Origin: Ascaris suum
Taxonomy: Eukaryota > Nematoda > Chromadorea > Rhabditida > Ascarididae
Length of the DNA stretch: 64,000 nucleotides
Reading direction: 5' to 3'
NCBI GenBank assembly: GCA_013433145.1
Contig: CM024170.1
Location: forward strand, 12,313,866-12,377,865
The translations under genes and the position numbers were made by a program. The notes under the pieces were generated by a model. That model was not told the DNA's origin. It searched no databases and worked only from the letters and a program-made list of their open reading frames with translations. Of this stretch, positions 1-53,367 are shown in pieces; within the stretch, counting starts at the first letter, position 1, and each line of letters opens with the position of its first letter.

Positions 1-457
1 TCACTTATCATTTGCTCACTCAATTTTTGAATTTGTTTTAGGTTTTATCTGTTATTCCTGTTTAATTTATCCGTTATTCCTCATTCGCGTTCAATTCGCT
101 CCTTTTAGTTTCCCATACTTCCATTTTTATCAATTTCCTACAACTCTTTACTTTTCAGACCCATATTTTCCACCTAAAGCAGCCCTATGACTGGGGGAAC
201 AATATGATAGTGCATTCAATTGCCGCTATTTCTTTCACATGAAAAAAAAAAACTTTTTTTTTTGCTTATACAATACAAAAAATAATAATAAATATGCGCA
301 TTGCACGCATCCCGGTGTATTTGGTACTTACTTCCGCCAGCTAATGAAAAAAAGATGAGGGCATAAGGAGGTAAGTAAAGTGATGTCAAGTGTTACTTCT
401 ATTGTATTATAGACAATGAATTCTCTCGTTTACTCTCATGAAAGTGTAATATTTTAG
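1..457 (+). other. Intron of the GH31 gene (no exon seen)
   Basis: No coding segment with suitable splice sites is seen before the acceptor at 456-457. In the two complete repeat units the intron at this position is about 0.9-1.4 kb, so the preceding exon of unit A probably lies to the left of the window. It holds only AT-rich sequence with short A and T runs. Confidence 0.6.
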
Positions 458-41065
<40,608 letters not shown>

Positions 41066-41218
41066 AGTATGACGTTAAACACCTCCAATTTTTTTTACTA
41101 ACGGTTGTCTTTTTATCATCGTTCAGAGGTGAAAAAGGATTTAAAAGTTTTACACTTTAAACGATGCAACATATCATGTGTGAAGTTGATGTGATAGCAA
41201 TTCTCTAGAAATTGTTTT

Positions 41219-41237
41219 AATAAAAGTTGACGAATAA
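41219..41237 (+). terminator. Polyadenylation signals of the GH31 gene
   Basis: AATAAA at 41219-41224 and a second AATAAA near 41232, about 150-170 bp after the stop at 41065, in the sense of the GH31 gene. Confidence 0.6.
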
Positions 41238-41239
41238 AA

Positions 41240-42022
41240 TTAAAATGCACAGACTTTTGCACGCACATGTGCATGTGCATATGCACGGACGCACGCACAC
41301 GCATGCAAGCCGATGTGGGCGTATATATGGATGCAAACACACTCACGTGCACACAGATATAAGCTTACCTACCTACATGTAAACAGACATCATCACTGAC
41401 CGCATGAGGCGATGTAAACATATTAGAGTGGTCCTAAAATATACTTGCAGGTAAACACATGAGAGTGGTCACTAAAAGCTTATAGTAGCAGAGGTTGTTT
41501 CCCGCTAAAGCCTCAAACCTGTAGTAATAGCTGGAGAAACGTTAGCCGAATATAATCAAAGCAATATTTGACTGCACGTATATATTGGCAACGTGTTTAC
41601 TTGAGGTATATTTCAGCGCAGTTGAAGTTCCATTATAGTGAAAAATAAATGATAACATATGACAAAGAAATTGAGGAACTAAAGTTTCTCATTTTATTGA
41701 TAGCACTTAATCACAATATAAATGCAAGTAATAGCATAACAAATATGCAAATATTGCGTGATTTTCCTTCATGCAAATTTTTGCTGATTATAACTCAGTT
41801 CTAATATCAGTACATATTTCAGTCTTAATTAAGAGGATGTAATGAAATTGATTAAATGATAAGATTACAATTCTTATAAAATCTTATCATTGGGCTTTCA
41901 AAATAGAAAGGAATAATCTAAGCGGAATATTATATGAAACAATAAAATTCGATCACGGATCGATTAACATTCACCACTATATCAAAGTTTTGCTATTGCT
42001 TATAGGGATGAAGATGAAAGTT
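41240..42022. other. Convergent intergenic region between GH31 and bbs-5
   Basis: Less than 1 kb separates the two stop codons (41065 and 42023). It begins with a short CACGCA-rich tract (about 41260-41350). A TTTATT at 41693-41698 is an AATAAA for the - strand, about 325 bp after the bbs-5 stop. No other gene is seen. Confidence 0.6.
41693..41698 (-). terminator. Candidate polyadenylation signal of bbs-5
   Basis: AATAAA on the - strand downstream of the bbs-5 stop. It is the first clear match on that strand that I noticed. AT-rich sequence makes chance matches likely. Confidence 0.4.
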
Positions 42023-45000
42023 TCAATCGACGTGAATATTCCAAAGATCAGCGATCGTAAATCCAGGTTTAAGTTGTTCGATCGCAACACCTAATTCTTC
42101 CGAATATACAGGTGGTCGAATCTCTTCACTGGTTATACCATCGGAAAAGTACGCCTACAAATACATCACGCTGAAAGAGTATGAGTGTTTTTGCTCAAGT
42201 TTGAAATTTCAGGCTCGTCAGTTCATTTTGAAAGTATAGGAAACTTCGTGAACTTCTCTAAATATTTTCAATCACTTTAATGCCTTTTTTGCTAAGAGTC
42301 ACGCAGCCATTCAATTATTAAGAAGCGAAATCTTAGAAGTTACAGCAATTTGATGTGATTTACTTAATGACAGTATGATGATTTTCCAATTTAATCAGGA
42401 TGTTATCGAAGAGATCTTGAGTCCCATTTTTTGAACTTCCAACCAAAACCTCTAGAAGTTAAGACTTCAAAAACTTTTTTTCAGTAAGAGACGTCTCGAA
42501 ACGAAGGGGAAGGATATTTATGCAGCGAAAACTTTTGCAAATTACAATATCAATAGTGCGTTTTTGAATTTTATCATCTCATTGTTCATAAGTTGTCGAA
42601 AATTCTACAGTGACTTCCACAGTTATCATCAAAGCCATTTTTTGAGTTTTATGGTGTAAGAATTTTAATTTTTTACCGTGCAGATGACAGCGCTTTTTGT
42701 GAAAATATTTTTATCGATGGGAAGCAAGCAAGCTATTTCTCCTTCCAACGATTAAAAGGGTGCTGCAGGGGGACAGACGGCTCGTTATATAAGGATTTTT
42801 TTCTAAGGCATTTTATTTGAGGATCTAGTGCAGTTGCATTTATCCATACTTGCTTAACTTATTGTCTATTTGCAGAAAACATCTGAAATGCTTTTTTTTT
42901 TAATATCTAAGCTAAACAATACGGCAAATGCATCGGCCCGGAGTGGTCTTTCGTCAAGCTCAACATCTTCTTCAATTTGCTCCACTGTCTCTCCAACCGC
43001 TTGAGGTGTACCCTAAAAAAAAACGAAATAAAATTCTGCAACATTTAGTTGCATTTCAAAAATCGCTCAAAAAAATTCCCAAAAAAAAAAGTCATCAAAT
43101 ATGACACTTTCATAATTTCATCAATTCTAATTCATTTATTTCCGGAATAATTTCAGAGAAATTCTCCTAATCTGATATCAATGAATTTCGAAGGGATAAT
43201 TTAAATTTATAAAATATTTACGTGTTTTGCATACAAAAAAATTTGAACAAAAAAAATTCATTATAGAGTAAAAACCAAAACAAAAAAAAAAAAATTAGCA
43301 ATAATTTATTATAAAAATCAACGTGGTGCTGCTGCTAAGCATACAAATAAAGTCGAAATATTAAAAAAATATATACATATGGTTTTTTTTTGCTTTAAAA
43401 AATTGAATAATGACATAGAGCTAATTATTTGGGACGTTAGCGAATAAACGATTAGTGAATCGAGTTTCCAATTCATCTTTTTTTTTTCTTTTGCTTACCA
43501 TTTACTTCACTGTAGTTTTTAAAAAATTTTTTTCAATCATCTAAAAATTATTTCCATTTTAATGATTATCAGTACTAATTAAAGATTGAATTTTTTTTTG
43601 AATAAAAAAATTTTCCAAATTATTTAATAATAAAATAATATTGAAATTCCAAATAAAAGATTCGTAATTCGATGGTAAATGAGAAATGATAACTAAAAAT
43701 ATAAAACGATTACCGGTCGTTCACGATTATGTTGAACGCCAAAAATCGGTTTTGCAAGAAGTGCTTTATGCAACACTTGAATTGTTCGGCAAATATTTTG
43801 CAATTTCTCTTCTGGATCCACTCGAAAACCAAGTACATATTCACCGCTCTGAAAATTTATTCGTATCGATTAATCAACAGTAGGAAAAAAATTTCCCAAT
43901 TTTCTTTACCACTGTATGATATTATTGCAATATTTGTAATATGCAATAATGGAGATTTTTTTGCAATTATTGCAACGTTCTAATCTCTGAGTGAATGAGT
44001 AATTGAAAGCTTTCACGGCTGTGGTTATCAACATTCATATTCCTGCTCTGGTTAATATCTGAGTAAATAAAATCACAGTAACATAGGCGGTTATTAAATG
44101 AAACTGCAACAAAACAAAATCACTGTTAATAGTAAGAAGAAGTATATCTCGAAGATCGCTATGTAAATATGGCGATACTGTCATACATTGGTCCTCTAAC
44201 GACTCCGTTCAACGTGAACGGAGTCGTTAGGGGATTAACGACTCCGTTCAGAGAGTTTTTTTGAAGAATGTGATGATCTCCCTTTAAAACATATTGAAAA
44301 TCCTATAGAATTCAACTCAGTGCAGTGGCTCAATTGCTGCATTAGCGATGTGCTAGATGATTTATCCACTAGGCGTTCGATGAACAAGAATTACACCAAC
44401 AAAATCGGTACAGGCAACTGAGCTGGAGCCTAGATGAGGATTAGTGAAAAAGAAAAGAAAAGAGTTGTCGAAGCATCTCGTTCTCTCGCATTTTATTGCA
44501 CTGAACAATATTACTTATCCGAGGTGATCGTTACGCATAGGATTAATGCTTTCATTTATTTTGTAATTTCAAGGTGTACCTCCAGTTATATTTCACCTCA
44601 GCATTGTCGTGTATAGAATGAATTATGTGATGTAAAACAATGAAATACAATGATTAGCATAAATTTAGCCGCAAATTAAAATTCGACCGACACCGCTCTC
44701 CTTTTTCGATTACCATCTGATTGCTCATGCTACCTGGTGAAGTTTTAAGGTAATTAATATCGACCGCTAAAATCAGTATACTGCTTGATGAGTTTATGAG
44801 TAAGGTTTCTGAGATAAATAAGAGGACTTCCAATATTCTGCTAGAGCGCTAAATAAGACGATGAGTATAGCGCTAAAGAGCCACACAAAAGCTGGACATT
44901 TTCGCCAAAACTAAAATAGTCCGCTAACTGAAATATTAAATAGAAAGATAAAAGTTTAGAAATTGATAATACTAAACACTTACAATGGCGGATGTTTCAA

Positions 45001-48000
45001 TGACGAGTGCAAGACCGAATTTTGAATCACGAATACGGCAACAATGCAATTGCAAATATGGTATACTCACATTGTACATTGAATTCATCGATGCAAACCA
45101 TACAATTCGAATATTTGTCAATATTAGAACTCCTAAATTACCCTTCAAAAAAAAAAAATTCATTGCACAGAAGAAAAACTGAAGTGAAAATTTTTGTATT
45201 TTATGTCGGAATTGATGGAATTTTATTTGAAAATTTTGCATTTATAAATGCAATAAGAAAAACTATATTGCAAAAAAATATACCTATGAAATGGAAATTT
45301 TTACTACAGACAGTAACTTGAAAAAACGTTCACCTTATGCAAGTTCAAATAAAGATAATCTCAACAATTTATTGCTGAAATTTACATATAAACTTACCCA
45401 TGAAAATAGCAATCACCTTTAAAGAGATCTTAATAAACTGAATCTTACACAACGATATATGCCAATATAGAGTAATTGCAACAGAAAGTATATTGAGGCT
45501 ATTAGTATGAAGATAACCTATGGCATGGGGAAATGTTTCAAGAAATATCGAATATCTACACTACGGTTATCAGTTCTAAAATGGAATTGGTGAGATAGAG
45601 GTGGGAGTTAAAATCACCACGGTTACCGATTAAAATCAACTGCGAAAAAATCATTCATCTTGAATCTGAAGAAAAAACGATTAAACAAATATGGAACAAT
45701 GGAATGTAAAACTGTGATATTTCCGCTTAAAATACATTATCTGCCGCACAAAAGCAAGCACCATTTGCGAAACCCGAAGCATTTTCGACCGATGAGCACT
45801 CCCCATGAGAAAGGACCATTTGGGCGGAGGGGTTGCAAGGGGGGGGGGGGAGGGGGAGGAAATCGAGATGAAGGTTGCGGAAGATTGGAGCGTTTCGACA
45901 CTACACATCGATGAATCACTTTCAACTTTAAATCAGTTGACGAACCTGATCACTGCTTAAATTCCAAACACCTTCAAATCGATCGCATTGTTGTTCAAGT
46001 GGTAAGATGCGTAATTGTTCTTCCTCATTGATAACTGCACCACGCATTTTCAATTCACGATAGAGTTTCGATGTTTCGTAGGCACGATGAATTGCAATCA
46101 CCGTTGTAAAAAGTTTCGTCTACAAATTTCATTCAATTATTTTAATCTATAATTATTTATGCAAATATTTCATACATAATATCTCAAGAAATACCTATAT
46201 TTGAAGAAATATTTTATGAATATTTGTCACGAAATATTATTTTTTAAACAATCACAAAATATTCTCAGAGAAAAATCAGAAATTTTTAGGGGGTTAGTCC
46301 CTCCTCAACGTTCTCATCTACCACTTAATCAATAATGTTATGTTTTAGTTCATTACCAAGTCACCGCTTTGGTGGAACTTGTTTTTATGAGCTCAACCTC
46401 ACATTATACTTACAACTTTTAGTGCGCTGAAAGGGTAACGACGTATATGCTCACCTGAGTTGGATTAACACAGGTGAAAATAAATTCGAAACGTGTGCTT
46501 GAATTACGTGCCATTAGATATAACGATTCGGCTTGACCACGAATTTTTGAATTCGCTAATCTTGTCGTAACGCCATTGATAGAATTATAACTGAAATAAA
46601 TTATGTCGCTATCGTAAGTTTTCGTTGAAATCATTATCATAAAGTACTTCTTTTTCAAACGATGCAAAAACATCTTCAAATATTTTTCTAAACTTCAGCC
46701 TTTCACAGATTTTCTCTTTTTTTTTCACATTTCTGCGGAATATTTGCAACGATCGTCTTTATGCATATCTATGAGCCTATATTATTTTCACCATAAATTC
46801 GATTGCATATTTACATATTCATAATAGTTTTTTTTTAGCACCCCTGTATTCATACTTGACAGAATGCCAACACGTAAAGCAAATGAGCGAGAGGCAAGTA
46901 AATAAACAGATAAAATAAAAAAACATGACAGTCCCTCGAAAAAAAAATGCGATTTTTCTTTGCAAAAATTGAAATTGAAAACTCTAATCTATATGTGTTT
47001 ATGTATGTAGCGCATGTTGACAATCATCTGTAATCCCCGTTGTACTAAATGTTTACCCTTTGGTGAGAAATCGAATTGCCATATCACAGAGTAATTGATA
47101 GAGTATTGTAAACAAAGAGATGAACAAAGAGTTCCAGACAATATGAATAAAATATTACGTAAAAAAAGGCTCAATAAAACGTTACGTCAATATATGAAAT
47201 TCGCAACGAAAGAAGAAGATAAAATAGCATTCGTTTTTTACGAGAATATTTTAGTTTATTAAACAAATGCTTAAAAATATAAAAATTGATAAGCTTAATG
47301 ATTTCATAGAAATCTATGATAATTTCGTTGACATAATCATAGTGATTAGAAACGATGTTATTTATTATGCAGTTAAGTAGTTTTCGCAACTTCAATTTTA
47401 AATAATAAAGCTTGAAGCGGAAATTATTCGATTGTTTTAATTTCTTGCTAACGCAAAGTTTTATTTCAAATAAAAGCATAGAAAATTGGGGAATATATCC
47501 TAAATCATGAGCCCAGCACCTATAATGAAGAAAAGAAAGTTAAAGAGTAGATGGGAAAGCGAATATAAAATTATGGAAATTATTTTCATATTTTCAAAAC
47601 CAAAAAAAAAAAACAACCTCCTTAATGAGTACAGTACTTACCCAATACTGAGATTAATTCGTGGCATAGAGGTAGCATGCCAAATAAGGCGAATATTCGT
47701 AACACGAAGAACACCTTTATCACCATTATTACCTTTTGTATCTTCAACACCATCTATTCGCTCTACCAGATGCTCACCGGCGATTAAACGCAATAATCTT
47801 TAATTTATTATTAAAACATCTCAACCTAATAACATTGAGCGCAAAAAAAAGATGACATCATTGAATAATCTTAACAAAAAAAACGTCTGAATAGATGAAA
47901 AGACATCATTTCTCATGAAAACATTTATTCAACTACTCCAAATAATCAATGTTGACGGCATTTTGAATATTACTATCGATCAAAATATTGCAATTGCATC

Positions 48001-48175
48001 AGTGGAGACATTTTACTATAGGGCGATCTCTGGAGAGTTTCAATTGAACAGGTATAGTGTGAATTATAGAAAGTGTTCATAAGCAAAAATGAAGTGTTAA
48101 TTGCAGGTTGATCGAATGGAAACGAGCAAACCTTGAATCCAAATCGAATCGTATATCACGATCTTGCCAAATCAT
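42023..48175 (-). CDS. bbs-5: BBS5, BBSome subunit (complete, 8 exons, 341 aa)
   Basis: Exons in coding order: 48132-48175, 47642-47797, 46455-46590, 45946-46119, 44984-45142, 43714-43848, 42923-43012, 42023-42154. They total 1026 nt, giving 341 residues plus stop, the same length as human BBS5 as I recall it. All junction phases agree. BBS5 is one of the eight BBSome subunits, which carry membrane proteins to and from cilia. Its two PH-like (DM16) domains bind phosphoinositides. The first is seen from [20 protein letters not shown] to [19 protein letters not shown] and STRFEFIFT (about residues 15-110). The second includes [22 protein letters not shown] and [14 protein letters not shown] (about 170-225). 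The acidic region [19 protein letters not shown] and the end [20 protein letters not shown] match the family C-terminus. The start ATG precedes [11 protein letters not shown], which aligns with the BBS5 N-terminus. In nematodes it is expected only in ciliated sensory neurons. Confidence 0.95.
44196..44250. repeat. Perfect 16-bp hairpin followed by a third copy of its arm
   Basis: CTAACGACTCCGTTCA (44196-44211), a 3-nt loop, then its exact reverse complement (44215-44230), then AACGACTCCGTTCA again at 44237-44250. It lies in the bbs-5 intron between exons 44984 and 43848. The sequence is notably less AT-rich than its surroundings. Confidence 0.9.
45836..45861 (+). repeat. G-run tract with quadruplex potential
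   Basis: G12-A-G5-A-GG follows an earlier GGGG (about 45829), in the bbs-5 intron between exons 45946 and 45142. On the transcribed RNA it would be C-rich, so any quadruplex would form on the non-coding DNA strand. Confidence 0.5.
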
Positions 48176-48749
48176 GTCGGAAGCCGCCTCTTTTTTTACA
48201 CTCATTCTAGGATATTGTCCATGTCAATATCACATTATAGAAATCTTTTACAATTATATACGTCGTCAAATGTTGTTACACTTGAACATTCATTCCAGGT
48301 ATCCGAGCTTGATGATACAACCCATTTCCCACTGCTCAAGTATCAAATTTCACGAAAAATGAATAATCAACGCTTGTATGCATGCTCTCCAGAAATATAA
48401 AAAAGAGAGCTTCATATTGACGATGTTTTATGCATGCACCTTAAACTACATCATATCATCAACGAATAAATCTGCTAACAACTAAGAATACTTCTACCCA
48501 ACAAAGAAAACACCTCGCCGATACTATATGAATCCATCCATCGATACAATCCTACTCGATGAAGTACAGTAAATTCCCACTTGTCTAAGAAATATCAATA
48601 AATTATTGCCAATTTTTTTTCCACAACAAATCTACGATCTTCCATAAACACATTTCAGGACAAAATCCTAGAAAAAAATGAAGAAAACTAAGCGAGATAA
48701 TTCATCGCTGCCCAGCGGAAAAGAGCCACACACCGCAGTATGCCAATTC

Positions 48750-48763
48750 GTTACCATGGTAAC
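48750..48763. promoter_or_regulatory. X-box (RFX/DAF-19 site) upstream of bbs-5
   Basis: GTTACCATGGTAAC is a perfect 14-bp palindrome and fits the X-box consensus (GTHNCC AT RRNAAC type) bound by RFX factors. DAF-19 uses such sites to switch on BBS and IFT genes in ciliated neurons of C. elegans. It lies 575 bp upstream of the bbs-5 ATG. C. elegans X-boxes are usually within about 250 bp, so an upstream untranslated exon is possible. The other neighbouring gene has its 3' end on this side, so bbs-5 is the natural target. Confidence 0.8.
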
Positions 48764-49002
48764 ACTAGCTAACAAATTCATACGCGTATAAAATTCAGCA
48801 GTTTGATTAGTTTATTCACAATCAAATGTTACATTGTATCATAAAATAAACAAACATGAATCGAAAAAAAAAAAGAAAACAAATGAACAGAAATATTTTC
48901 GTGGTTGTTTTCTCTCGCGTTTTAACTTTTTTTTTTGTATATTTCATTTCTGCTCCTTGCATTTTCCGCTGCTTTTTGCATCTTTAGTGTTTTTTCGCGG
49001 AA
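48764..49002. other. Gene-free stretch left of the satellite
   Basis: AT-rich sequence with A and T runs. No exon or RNA gene is recognised. Confidence 0.5.
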
Positions 49003-49418
49003 ACGAAATCTCGGATGCGTTCTTCCGATTCCTGGATGTATGACGGATGTACAAGAAAAAATACGAGCATAAAAAAGAAAAAAAAGGAAAGCAATCTGCA
49101 CAACGAAAATCCACGAAAAGCATCAAGGTGATTTTCTTGCGCTTTTGAACACAAAATAATCGATAAAAAATTTCAACGAAGTATATGCAAAATATCCAAA
49201 ATTCATGCGCTTCATATAACTCATTGCGAATTTGTTCAGTTCGATAATATGCAAAAAAAGATTTACACTCACTTCCATCAAAAGCAGAAAAATACACATT
49301 TATTCGCCCTTATTTTATGGTCAATCGTATAAACCGCCGTTCCACAGAATGAGAATATCTTTCAATATTAACGCAATGACAAAAAAAATTCAATGAAACT
49401 GAAAAGAATATTTTTTAA
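49003..49418 (+). repeat. Left copy of a 0.4 kb direct repeat flanking the satellite
   Basis: The segment from about CCTGGATGTATGACGG (49031) to GAAAAGAATATTTTTTAA recurs in the same orientation at about 51767-52197. Shared blocks include ACGAAAATCCACGAAAA/ATGAAAATCCACGAAAA, AATTTGTTCA.TTCGATAATAT, and a long identical stretch around TTCCACAGAATGAGAATATC. The copies differ by scattered substitutions and small gaps. No coding capacity is seen. Confidence 0.88.
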
Positions 49419-49436
49419 CGATTTAAAAAAAAACTC

Positions 49437-51770
49437 TGGACAGAGAGACACACACAGACAGACAGCCGCACACATAGAGAGGTAGAAACACACAGACAGA
49501 CACGAACATGGACAGACACGTAAACAGATACACACACGGACAGACATAAACACAAACAGATATGCACGGACAAGCATACAGACACAGGCAGACACACAAA
49601 GACAAACGGCCACACAAAGGCAAACAGAAACACAGACACACACAGACAGACACAGACAGACACACAAACAGAAAGACACGTAGACAGCACACACAGACAC
49701 AGATATATAAAGGCAAAGACAGACTGAGAGACGCACACAGACAGACACACAAAGGAGGACAGACACAGACAGACACACACAGACAGAAACACAGACAGAA
49801 AGGCACACGGACAGGCACACAGACGGAGAGATACAAAAGGACAGAAACACGAACACGGGAACACAAAAACGAACGCTCAAACACAGAGACAAGAACAAAG
49901 ATATACACACAGACAGACACAGACAGGCCGACAGATACAAACGGAGAGAAACGGACAGACACAGTCAGAGAGGCAAACAGACAGACACAGGCAAACACAC
50001 ACAGACACATAGAAAGACACAGAGACAGAGACACACAGGCAGACAGACAGAGACAGACATACAGATACAAACACGGATAAATGCACAGACACCCGAAGAC
50101 ACACACCCCCGCACACAGAGAAACACATGCGCACAAACAGACACGGCATAGAGACAGATAGACGACAGACACACGGCAGAGAGACATCCAGAGAGACAAA
50201 CAGGCAGACAGACACAGACACATAAACACACACAGAGACACATGAAGACAGACACAGAAAAACAAACACGCATACAGACATACAGAGAGGCACATGCACG
50301 AAAGACAGAGACAAATACAGGCATACAGACAGAGACAGACACACACACAAACAGGCATACACAGAGAGACACTGACAAAGAGACAGAGGCATGAGAGACG
50401 GATGCAGACGGACCATCGCACGCAGTCACATACGGACACGCAGAGGAACACACACAAACAGATACAAACGGAGAGATAGATACAAAAGAGAGAGACACAG
50501 AAACACACAGGCACACGCAGACAGACATGCACAAAGAGATGCAGACACACAGACAAACGCACACGGAGAGAGACGCACAGGCGGACACACACAGACACAA
50601 ACACAAATAAAGACACACAGACAGACCGGTATGGACAGACAGACACACAAACATGGACAGACACAAGGCAGACACACGAACATACAGACAGTCAACATAG
50701 AAGACAGAGACAGAAAACACACAGACAAGCAGAGACAGACGTACAGACAGAGAGAACACCGTGACCGACAGATAAACAGGCAGATATAGGGACAGACACA
50801 CACAGACAAAAGAGAGAAGAACGCAGGAAGACACCCCGAAAGACGACACAGACCTACATACGGACAGAAACGCACAGATAGAAACAGCTGACACGGACAG
50901 ACATACAGACACAAACATGACAAGCACACAGACATACAGACGCACAGAAACATACCGGACACAGGCAGACACGCAGACAGATGGACACACCGGCAGACAG
51001 GCACTTGCAGACAGAGAGGCGCACACAGACAAACCGACACAGGCAGACAGACATACAGAAACACACGCACAGACAGATACATGCCTGCAGACACGCAGGC
51101 AGACACAGACAGACACACTGTTAGACATGAGCACAGACAGACGTGCATAGACGGAGAGACACGGCCAGACAGGCATACGCAGATAAAGAGAAGTACACAG
51201 ACAGACAGGTACAAACACACAGAGAGGCACACCGTAAGAGACAGAGACCAAGTTAGGCAGACGCACACAGACAACAGAGAGACTAAAAACGTAGAAAGAC
51301 AATCCGAAAGACGACAGGGACGTACATACAGACAGACACGTACCGATAGAAAGAGCTGATCGGACAGATACGTAGACAGAAACGCACAGACAGATATACA
51401 CGGACAGACACAAACATGGACAGGCACGGACGGACGCACACAGACGGACGGACACGCAGACACACGCAGCCAGACAGACACAAACAAAAATATGCACAGA
51501 GAATGACAGACAAAGACAGACAGACGGACAGACACAGAAACAGACCACACAGACAGACACGGACAGACACAACTACAGATACATAGGCAGACACAGACAC
51601 ACAAAGAGAGGGGTACACAGACAGAGAAACGCACAAGCATGTATAGACATACAGACACACACGGAAAGACATGCAGACACAGACGCACACAGAACAGGCG
51701 GACACACACGGGCACGCACAGGGAGGCAGGCAAACGCAGATAGATGCATAGACAGACAAACAGACACACA
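49437..51770 (+). repeat. Degenerate ACAGACAC/ACAGACAG satellite (2.3 kb)
   Basis: Around 2330 bp of irregular CACAGACAG-type units with few T. On the - strand (TGTCTGTG) every frame stays open for hundreds of codons, giving Cys/Val/Leu/Ser-rich frames of up to 535 residues. All three frames look alike, which shows repeat composition rather than coding. Confidence 0.95.
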
Positions 51771-52197
51771 AATCAAATGCGCTCTACTGATACCTGGATG
51801 TATGACGGACGCACAAAAAAAAACATGAGCATAAAAAAGAAAAAAAGAGTAGCAATTTACATAATGAAAATCCACGAAAACCATAAAGGCGATTATTTTC
51901 GCGCATTTGAAGAGAAAATAACCTATAAAAAATCCGAACAAAGTCTTATAATGTATGCAGAACATGCAAATTTCACGCGTTTTATATATCTCTTTGTGAA
52001 TTTGTTCAATTCGATAATATACAAAAAAAAGATTCATACGCACTTTCATCGAAAGCCAAAAAAATACACATTTATTGGCCCTTATTTTGTTATGGTCAAT
52101 CGTATAAAGCGTCGTTCCACAGAATGAGAATATCTTTCAATATTAACGCAATGATAAAATAAAATTCAATAAAACTGAAAAGAATATTTTTTAAAAA
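51767..52197 (+). repeat. Right copy of the 0.4 kb direct repeat flanking the satellite
   Basis: Begins exactly where the satellite ends and runs parallel to the copy at 49003-49418, from the shared CCTGGATGTATGACGG (51793) to the GAATATTTTTTAA end. The layout repeat-satellite-repeat suggests a tandemly duplicated unit of about 2.75 kb, of which one and a bit copies are present. Confidence 0.88.
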
Positions 52198-53367
52198 TGA
52201 TTTCAAGAATTTTTTTGCTATACTTTAAGCAGACGATGATATGCGAGATAAAATTTCTATCTTCACTTTTTCAACTCTCATCAAAACAAAATACTCACAA
52301 AATTTTGAAAAATTTCTCATAAAAATTTACTAAAAAATCAATTATTATTTCATGCAGCGCTAACAATAAAATAACGCATTGCATTCCATTCGTTCATAAT
52401 ATTTTTGTGCTAATTTTTATACGATTTTCGAAATTTCATGAAAATTTCGTTTCTTTTCTCTTTAAATAACAATTTACAACAATCAGCCATGAAACGCCTT
52501 CATTAAAAAAAAAAGTAAACGCCCATTACAGAAAAAAAAAAAAGAAAGAAAGAAAGGAATAGAAGGCAAAAAAAGGACAAATACAATCATGAAGGTCAGC
52601 AAAGAACCCATCATTGTTAATGATATGAGAGGAAATGTAAGACAAAATGATGGGCGTCGAACTTATAATCGCTGGCATAAATAAAACGCAATTATCAGCC
52701 CTTCATTTATTACACAGAAGAAGAACAACAAAATTAATGGTGAAAAAAATAAACAACAGTTGATAAATATCCCATAGAGAACGAAAAGCGATGTAATAAA
52801 CTAGGCTTCAAAACTGATACAATATTTACCAATAAAATAAAAAACATAAGCCTATAACAAAATCAAACTTTCAAATTTATTAAAGCAAAAAAAAAAACAA
52901 AAAATGGATATTTTCCTCCAGAACATATAAGCCTTTCGTAAAACTTATACAGAAACTTCATACCATCATAGTGGATCATCTTATCAGACAGAGTTTGGTG
53001 ATCCCAATTATACCTTGATAAAATAATTCCACGGAGTGGATTTGTCAGTTCAACGCAACGAATGACTTCCTATACCGACAACTCACATCTTAGGAATCAG
53101 CGCTATAGAACACTGTGAATGAACGACTGAAAATGCAAAGGAAGAATCTTAAAACTCCCATAAAGGGATCATTCTTTAAATTATACTCAAAAGAAATTCA
53201 CATATATCAAAACCCTCTGGCTATGAGATATTATACAAAACAGAACTGGAGGGGGGAAGAAGACGGAAAGGAAAAAATTTTATATACCGATATCCCTTGA
53301 GCATAAAACTACTTGATTTCAACAAATCGCATTAAGCAAACCAGCGCACACGAAACTAATATACATC
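52198..53367. other. Gene-free stretch downstream of the INPP4 stop
   Basis: AT-rich, with A runs around 52505-52560. A - strand AATAAA at 52876-52881 lies about 490 bp after the INPP4 stop and could end its transcript. Nothing else is recognised. Confidence 0.45.

Noticed and set aside
157..235. Possible exon after CTTTTCAG at about 158
   Set aside because: No frame stays open with a matching donor, and nothing resembles the expected preceding GH31 exon (canonical DAAxExxxEFMWGxAML).
49423..51771. Long - strand open frames of 413, 447 and 535 codons rich in Cys, Val, Leu and Ser
   Set aside because: They overlap one another in all three frames over the CAGACA satellite. The repeat simply lacks stop codons, and there are no family motifs or splice-defined ends.
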